Assembly: GCA_937969105.1 (NCBI GenBank)
Contig: CALBUZ010000082.1
Location: 1 to 26,373, forward strand
Source: an uncultured Collinsella sp.
GTDB taxonomy: Bacteria > Actinomycetota > Coriobacteriia > Coriobacteriales > Coriobacteriaceae
Direction of reading: 5' to 3'
Length of the DNA stretch: 26,373 nucleotides
Part shown: positions 7,655 through 13,144 of the stretch, one piece after another
Layout of the letters: every line of letters starts with the position of its first letter
How positions within the stretch are numbered: position 1 is the first letter of the stretch
The notes under the pieces: generated by a model
Seen by the model: the letters and a program-made list of their open reading frames with translations, nothing else
Databases searched by the model: none
Told to the model about the DNA's origin: nothing
Made by a program: the position numbers and the translations under genes

Positions 7655-8425
7655 ATGCCAAGAACGGGTAGAGTCGTTTCGTTAACAGGCTATAACCATA
7701 TAATCGCACGCGGTAATGGCGGCATCTGCATCTTCGAAGACGATGAAGATCGCTATCGGATGCTCACGCTGTTTGAGGATAAGCTTGTTGGGAATGGTAT
7801 CGGCGTTACTGCGTGGTGCCTCATGTCGAACCATTTTCATCTCATGGTTGATGACCCTAACGGAAGAATCTCATCTTGCATGAGCGGCATCCTTACCTCG
7901 TACGTCAAATACTTTAACCATAAAACCGATCGTGTCGGGCATTTGTTTCAGGATCGGTTTAAGAACATTCCAGTTGAGAACGATATCCAGGCAATTGCGC
8001 TCGCTGATTACATCCATATGAATCCCGTTAAGGCGGGTATTTCGGCTGTCGATAATTATCGCTGGTCCAGTTATCGAGCATATGCGTATGGTTATGATGG
8101 GTTTGGGTTTTGCGATCCTGGCATTGTGCTGGACCTCGTGGGCGGATCGCTCGAATATCGGCATTATCTTGATGAGCGACTAGAGAGCGCGCCTTATGAT
8201 GCCGAGCCCCGTCCTCGTGTTCTCGACGATGAGGTGCTCAAAATCGCGAAGGAGATTGCTTTGCCTGTTTCTCTTTCCGACATTAAGGCGATGACTCCAG
8301 CCGAGCGTAGGCCGATTCTTTGTAAAATGCGGAAATCAGGCCTTACGGTTAATCAAATTGTAAGGGCGGTTGGTCTTGGCCGCGCAACGGTTGCGAATGG
8401 CACGTCGGGTTGGCGTGAGTTTTAG
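7655..8425 (+). CDS. REP-associated tyrosine transposase (Y1/HUH family)
   Basis: This is a single-strand DNA endonuclease of the IS200/IS605-related RAYT family, which cleaves and rejoins short palindromic repeats. The 256-residue protein has the HUH motif in MSNHFHLMVDDP (His60, His62) and the catalytic-tyrosine segment ALADYIHMNPVKAG (Tyr119). A C-terminal part carries a helix-turn-helix-like segment (GLTVNQIVRAVGLGRATVAN), probably for repeat recognition. Length and motifs look complete and no frame disruption is seen. The ATG at 7655 has GGGAGGG at 7644-7650. The flanking inverted repeats are its likely substrates. RAYTs are usually single copy and vertically kept, but the lower GC here suggests later arrival. 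Confidence 0.92.
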   Translation: MPRTGRVVSLTGYNHIIARGNGGICIFEDDEDRYRMLTLFEDKLVGNGIGVTAWCLMSNHFHLMVDDPNGRISSCMSGILTSYVKYFNHKTDRVGHLFQDRFKNIPVENDIQAIALADYIHMNPVKAGISAVDNYRWSSYRAYAYGYDGFGFCDPGIVLDLVGGSLEYRHYLDERLESAPYDAEPRPRVLDDEVLKIAKEIALPVSLSDIKAMTPAERRPILCKMRKSGLTVNQIVRAVGLGRATVANGTSGWREF

Positions 8426-8438
8426 GGCCCTGATTTTG

Positions 8439-8456
8439 CTCTTTCCCAAGAAAGAG
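8439..8456 (+). other. Small hairpin after the RAYT gene
   Basis: CTCTTT at 8439-8444 pairs with AAAGAG at 8451-8456 around a CCCAAG loop. The 3' arm is the first six bases of the right inverted repeat, so the gene's 3' end and the repeat are structurally linked. Confidence 0.45.
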
Positions 8457-8521
8457 TGTCCCCAACGACTAGTCGTTTAAGAACGTCCCCAATGACTAGT
8501 CGTTTAAGAACGTCCCCAATG
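8451..8521. repeat. Right REP-like inverted repeat, 27-bp tandem units
   Basis: It is the reverse complement of 7455-7525 with two differences. It starts AAAGAGTGTCCCC and continues with two full units carrying CGACTAGTCGTTTAAGAA or a one-base variant. It ends in GTCCCCAATG at 8521, directly followed by the stop codon of the minus-strand adenosyltransferase gene. Confidence 0.85.
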
Positions 8522-8522
8522 G

Positions 8523-9008
8523 CTAGTATTCGATGCCTTGGCGGGCTAGGAGGCCTTCGTCGAAGTAGTGTTTGACGGGGCGCATTTCGGTTACTAGGTC
8601 GGCAAGGTCGGCGAGGGGCAGCAAGCCGCGGCCAGTGAGCACGAGCTCCGTGGTGGTTGGTTTCATCGCGATCAACGCTTCGACATCTTCGTGCGTCACA
8701 AAGCCCCGTCGCATGGCTTCTCCCAGCTCATCCAGGATCAGCACGTCGACTTGGCTAATCTGCTCGCGCGCCAGCTCCATGATCTGTGCGGCACAGGCTT
8801 CGGGCGTGTCGCGGTCGGCTTGTACGATGCGTAGCCCCAATCGAGGTGCTGCGTCATGTTCGGCGCAGTGCAGCTTCTTGGCAAACTGAAGCATGAGTAC
8901 GTTAAGGCCATAGCCCGTGGCGCGCAGCGCGAGCCCCAGCGCAGCTGTCGTCTTGCCCTTGCCGTCGCCTGTATAGATTTGAACCTTGCCGACTTCCAGT
9001 GATGCCAT
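8523..9008 (-). CDS. cobO: Corrinoid (cobalamin) adenosyltransferase, CobA/CobO/BtuR type
   Basis: This enzyme transfers the 5'-deoxyadenosyl group of ATP to reduced corrinoid to make adenosylcobalamin or its precursor. The 161-residue protein has the inverted-type P-loop GDGKGKTTAA (from residue 14), the FAK segment, DVLILDELGEAMRRG (Walker-B-like region), ELVLTGRG, and the family's closing motif VKHYFDEGLLARQGIEY. It is near the short end of the BtuR/CobO range but complete at both ends. The ATG at 9008 follows AAAGGACAG. No other cobalamin genes are nearby, so salvage of imported corrinoid or local supply to a B12 enzyme elsewhere is likely. Its stop codon touches the right RAYT repeat. 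Confidence 0.93.
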   Translation of the reverse strand: MASLEVGKVQIYTGDGKGKTTAALGLALRATGYGLNVLMLQFAKKLHCAEHDAAPRLGLRIVQADRDTPEACAAQIMELAREQISQVDVLILDELGEAMRRGFVTHEDVEALIAMKPTTTELVLTGRGLLPLADLADLVTEMRPVKHYFDEGLLARQGIEY

Positions 9009-9085
9009 CTCTGTCCTTTCGTGCCCGGTGTCGGTTTATCGCCGTCCGGGTTGGGTATTCTAGAAAACATTATCAACCCCAGTAG

Positions 9086-10993
9086 ATGGAGTTCAAGCAG
9101 ATGGAGATGGATGACAACAAACGTAGACGGAATATGATCCTCTACGTGCTTATCGCCTTCGTCGTCTACCTCGTGCTCTCGACCGTTCTGTTCCCCAACA
9201 TCGGTCACACGCAGCAGATTACGAAGACCGATTACTCGACGTTTGTCAAAGCGCTCGATAAGAAGAGCGTCGACAAGGTCGAGTACAATACGGACGATTA
9301 CACGATTTATTACACCAAGAAGGGCGAGGACGAGAACATCGCCTACAAGACGACCGGTGTACCGAATGACGCGGGCTTTACCGATCGCGTGCTTGAATCT
9401 GGCGCCTCGCTTGAGTCGGTCGTTCCCGATAAGAACTCGGGTCTGATGACCTATTACCTGCTCACGCTCATTCTTCCCATGGCGATTTTCTTCCTGATCG
9501 GTTGGTGGCTCAACCGCCGCATGAAGAAGGCCATGGGCGATGACGGTCCGTCGATGAACTTTGGCGGCGGTGGTTTTGGCGGCGGTGGACTGGGCAAGTC
9601 CGGCGCGCGCGTGATCGCCTCCAAGGACGTGGGCGTGACCTTTAAGGATGTCGCCGGCCAGGAAGAGGCCAAGGAGTCCCTCAAGGAGGTCGTCGACTTT
9701 CTGGAGAAGCCGCAGCGCTACGAGGAGATCGGCGCCAAGCTGCCGCGTGGCGCCCTCCTTGTTGGCCCTCCGGGTACCGGTAAGACCCTGCTTGCCAAGG
9801 CTGTTGCCGGCGAGGCGGGCGTGCCGTTCTTTAGCATTTCGGGCTCTGAGTTCGTCGAGATGTTCGTCGGCCGCGGTGCCGCCAAGGTGCGCGACCTGTT
9901 TAAGCAGGCCAAGGAAAAGGCCCCGTGTATCGTCTTTATCGATGAAATCGATACCATCGGCAAGAAGCGCGATGGCGGCGGCTTTAGTGGCAATGACGAG
10001 CGCGAGCAGACGCTCAACCAGCTGCTGACAGAGATGGACGGCTTCGATAACCACAAGGGTATTGTCGTTCTTGCTGCTACCAACCGCCCTGACAGCCTTG
10101 ATCCGGCCCTGTTGCGCCCCGGTCGTTTTGACCGCCGTATCCCCGTTGAGCTGCCCGACTTGACCGGCCGTAAGAACATCCTCGAGCTGCACGCCAAGAG
10201 CGTGAAGACGCAGCCGCCGATCGACCTGACCGCGATTGCCCGCGCCACGCCCGGTGCCTCGGGCGCCGATCTGGCCAACATCATCAACGAGGGCGCCCTG
10301 CGTGCCGTCCGTGAGGGCCGCAAGCGCGCCACGCAGGACGATTTTGAAGAGTCGGTGGAGGCCGTCATCGCCGGCCAGCAGCGTAAGTCCACGGTGCTGT
10401 CCGACCACGAGAAGCAGGTCGTTTCTTATCACGAGATCGGCCATGCCATCGTTGCCGCTCGACAGAAGGGCTCTGCGCCGGTCACCAAGATCACCATCGT
10501 GCCGCGCACGAGCGGTGCTCTGGGCTACACCATGCAGGTCGAGGAGGATGAGCGCTTCCTGACCACACGCCAGGAGGTCCTGGACAAGCTCGCCGTCTAT
10601 TGCGGTGGCCGTGCAGCCGAGGAGCTCATCTTTGGTGAGATGACGACCGGTGCCGCCAACGATATCGAGCAGGCCACCAAGCTCGCCCGTAACATGGTGA
10701 CGCGCTTTGGTATGTCCGATGAGTTTGGCATGATGGCGCTCGGTACCGTTCAGAATGCGTACCTCAACCAGGACACGTCGCTCACCTGCGCCCCCGGTAC
10801 GGCCGAACGTGTGGACGCGATTGTCGCCAAGCTGATCGAGGATGCGCACGACCGCGCTCTGCAGATTCTGAAGGAGAACAAGTTTAAGCTCCACGAGCTG
10901 GCTCGTTATCTGTACAAGAAGGAGACGATCACGGGCGAGGAGTTTATGAATCTCCTCACGCGCGAGAATCCGCTGATGCCGAAGCAGCAGTAA
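9086..10993 (+). CDS. ftsH: ATP-dependent zinc metalloprotease FtsH
   Basis: This membrane-bound AAA+ protease degrades misfolded membrane proteins and selected regulators. The 635-residue protein has TM1 (about 17-36), an extracytoplasmic domain, TM2 (about 122-142), a glycine-rich linker, Walker A GPPGTGKT (227-234), Walker B VFIDEID (283-289), the second region of homology [19 protein letters not shown], and zinc site HEIGH (449-453) with the third ligand in [12 protein letters not shown] (Asp526). The zinc site reads HEIGH rather than the common HEAGH; the metal ligands are intact. No Shine-Dalgarno is seen before ATG 9086, whereas GGAG at 9088-9091 could serve the in-frame ATG at 9101, so the start may be five residues later. 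A terminator follows. Confidence 0.95.
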   Translation: MEFKQMEMDDNKRRRNMILYVLIAFVVYLVLSTVLFPNIGHTQQITKTDYSTFVKALDKKSVDKVEYNTDDYTIYYTKKGEDENIAYKTTGVPNDAGFTDRVLESGASLESVVPDKNSGLMTYYLLTLILPMAIFFLIGWWLNRRMKKAMGDDGPSMNFGGGGFGGGGLGKSGARVIASKDVGVTFKDVAGQEEAKESLKEVVDFLEKPQRYEEIGAKLPRGALLVGPPGTGKTLLAKAVAGEAGVPFFSISGSEFVEMFVGRGAAKVRDLFKQAKEKAPCIVFIDEIDTIGKKRDGGGFSGNDEREQTLNQLLTEMDGFDNHKGIVVLAATNRPDSLDPALLRPGRFDRRIPVELPDLTGRKNILELHAKSVKTQPPIDLTAIARATPGASGADLANIINEGALRAVREGRKRATQDDFEESVEAVIAGQQRKSTVLSDHEKQVVSYHEIGHAIVAARQKGSAPVTKITIVPRTSGALGYTMQVEEDERFLTTRQEVLDKLAVYCGGRAAEELIFGEMTTGAANDIEQATKLARNMVTRFGMSDEFGMMALGTVQNAYLNQDTSLTCAPGTAERVDAIVAKLIEDAHDRALQILKENKFKLHELARYLYKKETITGEEFMNLLTRENPLMPKQQ

Positions 10994-11014
10994 TACTAGT
11001 TGCGCAGTCTCAAT

Positions 11015-11051
11015 CGCCCCATTTGAGTGTCCATCTCAAATGGGGCGTTTT
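11015..11051 (+). terminator. Intrinsic terminator after ftsH
   Basis: CGCCCCATTTGAG at 11015-11027 pairs perfectly with CTCAAATGGGGCG at 11035-11047 around a seven-base loop, followed by TTTT. It is a textbook 13-bp rho-independent terminator, 21 bases after the ftsH stop. Confidence 0.93.
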
Positions 11052-11069
11052 GCGTAGGGAGAGTTGTAT

Positions 11070-11525
11070 ATGAAGATCGTGGTGAGCGCCTGTTTGATGG
11101 GCGAGAACTGCAAGTATAACGGGCTCGATAACTACCATCGCGAGCTGGTCGAAGCGTGCGAATACACGGGGACCGGGGTACTCTTGGTGTGCCCTGAGGT
11201 CTTTGGCGGCCTGCCCACGCCGCGAAAGCCGTCCGAGATTGTGAACGGCGAGGTTCGTACCTGCGAGGGCATCTCGGTTGATCGCGAATTTCGCCTGGGT
11301 GCCCAACGTGCGCTCGATATGTGCGAGCAGGCGGGCGGTCCGTCCGAGATCACCGCGTGCATCCTGCAGGACCGTAGCCCATCGTGTGGTGTAGGCCGTA
11401 TCTACGACGGAACCTTCAGCGGTACGCTCACTGTGGGCAACGGTGTTTTCGCCGACCTGCTCCTGCGCCACGGCTACCGTGTGATTCCGGCAAGCGAGTT
11501 CGACCCCAGCATGCTGGAGCATTAA
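11070..11525 (+). CDS. DUF523 family protein, possible Fe-S thiouracil desulfidase-like (TudS)
   Basis: The 151-residue protein is a single DUF523 domain. Conserved features are SACLMGENCKYNG (Cys8, Cys14), LLVCPEVFGGLPTPR (Cys41) and QDRSPSCGVGRIYDG (Cys106). From family knowledge, the characterised DUF523 protein TudS is a [4Fe-4S] enzyme that removes sulfur from thiouracil using three cysteine ligands; Cys8, Cys41 and Cys106 are the plausible ligands here, by inference. The true substrate in this organism is unknown. I chose the ATG at 11070 because AGGGAGAG lies at 11057-11063; an in-frame TTG two codons upstream overlaps that region. The gene has no operon partners and ends inside a strong hairpin shared with the convergent dehydrogenase gene. 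Confidence 0.85.
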   Translation: MKIVVSACLMGENCKYNGLDNYHRELVEACEYTGTGVLLVCPEVFGGLPTPRKPSEIVNGEVRTCEGISVDREFRLGAQRALDMCEQAGGPSEITACILQDRSPSCGVGRIYDGTFSGTLTVGNGVFADLLLRHGYRVIPASEFDPSMLEH

Positions 11526-11566
11526 AAAACCACCACAAAGGTGCCTGTCCCCTTTGTGGTGGTTTT
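11526..11566. terminator. 16-bp-stem hairpin, bidirectional terminator, REP-like
   Basis: AAAACCACCACAAAGG at 11526-11541 pairs perfectly with CCTTTGTGGTGGTTTT at 11551-11566 around loop TGCCTGTCC. It lies one base after the DUF523 stop and nine bases from the stop of the convergent dehydrogenase gene. It has A-tracts on one side and T-tracts on the other, so it can end transcription from both. An inverted copy lies at 19210-19250. Confidence 0.85.
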
Positions 11567-11575
11567 GGGTTAGAG

Positions 11576-12658
11576 CTAGAGCGTGTGGCCGTAGGCGTTG
11601 GCGGCCTTGATGGCGGCGGCGAACTTTTCGTCGGTGAAGGGCTCGGGGTTGCCCTGCTTCCACTCGTTGGTGGCGTGCGCGTACTTGCACAGGGCTGGGA
11701 TATCGGACTTGGAAAGCCCGACCTGCTCAAGCGTTACGGGCAGCCCCATCTGCTTGTTAAAGGCGGCGTAGCGCTCAAGGTTCTCGGTGTCTCCCGTATA
11801 GGCAAACAGTACCAGCACGCCCAGGCTCACGACCTCGCCGTGCAGGTAGGTGCCCTCACGCGGAATGCTGCAAGTGGCGTTGTAGAACGCGTGCGCCACG
11901 CTCGAGTTGTAGTAGTAATCGTTCTGGTTGGTCAGGTTGGAAACGTAGCCCGTGTTGACCACGATGTCGAGCGCGATCTGCTTGACAGCCTCGCTCGACA
12001 GGTCCTGGCGCACGTCCTCAAGACCCTGGACGCCATAGGTAAACAGCGGCTCGGAGCAGGTGTGGGCGAGTGCCAGGCCAAGACCGGCGGTGTGCTCCAA
12101 ATTACCGGCGCTCGTGGCGTATTCGACCTCAGGCTGCTTAGACAGGGCATCGCCCACGCCGGCCCAGAAGTATTCCGCCGGAGCTTCGGCGATGATCTTG
12201 GGGTTGATGAAGATGTGCGCCGGTCGGTTGGGGTACGAATAGCCCTCGAGCGAGCCATCGTCATTGTAGACAACGGCAATGGCGGTCGCGGCCGAGCAGT
12301 TGGAGCAAATCGTCGGTACGGTAAAGACGATCTTCTTGAGCTCGATGGCCGCCGTCTTGACGGTGTCGAGTGCCTTGCCGCCGCCACAGGCGATAAGCAC
12401 GTCTGCCTGCTGGCAAGCGGGGGAGTTCACGACCTTGGCAATATTGGCGCGCGTGCTGTTGGTGCCGTAGACGCGCGTCTCCAGAATCTCGACATCGGTA
12501 CCTTCAAGTGCCGCCTCGATGCCCGGCAGCGCTGCAGCCAGTGCACGTTTGCCGCCAATGATGGCAACCTTGGTCGCTCCGTACTCGGCCAGTGCGGCGG
12601 GCAGCTCGGTAAAGCACTCCTCGCCAACGGTATAATCACTCATTCCAATCGTGCGCAT
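11576..12658 (-). CDS. Iron-containing alcohol dehydrogenase family protein (GldA-like)
   Basis: This is an NAD(P)-dependent, metal-dependent polyol or alcohol dehydrogenase of the GldA/Fe-ADH superfamily; the substrate is not determinable. The 360-residue protein has the dinucleotide-binding ACGGGKALDTVK segment (90-101), the TVPTICSNCSAAT region, and metal-ligand positions in GVGDALSKQPE (Asp170), SSVAHAFYNA (His256) and YLHGEVVSLG (His273). Length matches glycerol dehydrogenase more than long-chain alcohol dehydrogenases. The ATG at 12658 has AAGAAGG about five bases upstream. It is transcribed alone, convergent with the DUF523 gene, and divergent from the T-box-ileS unit. Confidence 0.9.
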   Translation of the reverse strand: MRTIGMSDYTVGEECFTELPAALAEYGATKVAIIGGKRALAAALPGIEAALEGTDVEILETRVYGTNSTRANIAKVVNSPACQQADVLIACGGGKALDTVKTAAIELKKIVFTVPTICSNCSAATAIAVVYNDDGSLEGYSYPNRPAHIFINPKIIAEAPAEYFWAGVGDALSKQPEVEYATSAGNLEHTAGLGLALAHTCSEPLFTYGVQGLEDVRQDLSSEAVKQIALDIVVNTGYVSNLTNQNDYYYNSSVAHAFYNATCSIPREGTYLHGEVVSLGVLVLFAYTGDTENLERYAAFNKQMGLPVTLEQVGLSKSDIPALCKYAHATNEWKQGNPEPFTDEKFAAAIKAANAYGHTL

Positions 12659-12779
12659 GGCAACCTTCTTTCTTTCGATAAAGTGCTTTCAGGTATTTTG
12701 CTCCTAGAGAAGGGCTGTAATAGCGAGAAATTTCGAACGTATAAAACCAGTGTTGAGGGTTTTTCGCCGGCGCGGAACG

Positions 12780-12788
12780 TGCTAGCAT
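12780..12788 (+). promoter_or_regulatory. Extended -10 promoter element for the ileS leader
   Basis: TGCTAGCAT has the extended -10 form TGnTAnnnT and lies about 48 bases before the first recognisable T-box element. No -35 box is seen at normal spacing, as expected for extended -10 promoters. Confidence 0.4.
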
Positions 12789-12835
12789 ACTCCACATAAG
12801 CGTTGATGGGGACGAGTAGTCGGCCGTCCGCATGC

Positions 12836-13101
12836 TACAGAGAGTGGGGAGCGCTGAGAACCCGTGCATGCGACCGATGAAAATCACCCCGGAGCTGCGG
12901 TCCCAACGGACGTGCCGCGCAGGTTCGTCTTAGTAGACATCGCCGAGATGGTCGTCGATACAGGCCAGCCGAGTAACGGATGCGAGCGCGCGAATACGCG
13001 GGCGAGGGCATCTAAGCTGGGTGGTTAAGCGAAGAGCTTTTGCGGGCGTGCAGCCCGTTTTGTGGCGCTTCGTCCCAGCTTGCAGGGACGGGCGCTTTTT
13101 T
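12836..13101 (+). ncRNA. T-box riboswitch (isoleucine) upstream of ileS
   Basis: The leader starts with CAGAGAGTGGGG and CTGAGAACCC, typical of the stem I conserved blocks. GAAAATCACC at 12879-12888 matches the specifier-loop pattern with an AUC (Ile) codon at 12883-12885. The T-box element GGGTGGTTAAGCG begins at 13019 and supplies the TGGT bulge that pairs with uncharged tRNA. It is framed by AAGCT (13014-13018) and AGCTT (13034-13038), which form the antiterminator helix. AAGCTGGG (13014-13021) can instead pair with CCCAGCTT (13074-13081), an alternative fold. A terminator with six Ts ends it. Uncharged tRNA-Ile would therefore raise ileS expression. The sequence between stem I and the T-box element was not resolved into helices. 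Confidence 0.85.
13063..13101 (+). terminator. T-box terminator hairpin
   Basis: CGTCCC at 13071-13076 pairs with GGGACG at 13085-13090. GCGC flanks on both sides can extend the stem, and T6 follows at 13096-13101. This is the conditional terminator of the ileS leader. A second smaller hairpin, GCGGGC/GCCCGT with TTTT, lies at 13042-13060. Confidence 0.75.
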
Positions 13102-13144
13102 GGTGCCCATCGGGCGTGCGCGCCCACGACATGAAAGGGGTACC

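Larger units (their letters stand above)
7455..8521. mobile_element. RAYT transposase unit bounded by 71-bp inverted repeats
   Basis: A 1,067-bp unit is bounded by near-perfect inverted repeats (7455-7525 and 8451-8521, two mismatches by eye) and contains one transposase gene. The repeats are made of 27-bp tandem units centred on the palindrome AACGACTAGTCGTT. A RAYT gene flanked by short palindromic repeats in inverted orientation is the standard arrangement of a REP-associated tyrosine transposase. It sits between convergent MATE and corrinoid adenosyltransferase genes. The transposase gene is visibly lower in GC than its neighbours. Confidence 0.8.

Noticed and set aside
7455..8521. Possibility that the 27-bp tandem repeats are a CRISPR array
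   Set aside because: Repeats are directly contiguous without unique spacers, are present in inverted orientation on both sides of a RAYT gene, and no cas genes are present.
8738..10894. 718-codon open frame on the minus strand, the longest antisense frame
   Set aside because: It covers ftsH in antisense and runs into the adenosyltransferase gene in another frame. The translated product is low-complexity Leu/Gly/Arg-rich with no motif.
9086..10993. HEIGH instead of HEAGH in FtsH as a defect
   Set aside because: Both histidines, the glutamate and the third ligand Asp are present; the variable position is not a metal ligand.
11384..12799. 471-codon plus-strand frame opposite the dehydrogenase
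   Set aside because: It overlaps the end of the DUF523 gene out of frame, passes through the hairpin at 11526-11566, and has no domain. The minus-strand dehydrogenase has conserved metal ligands.
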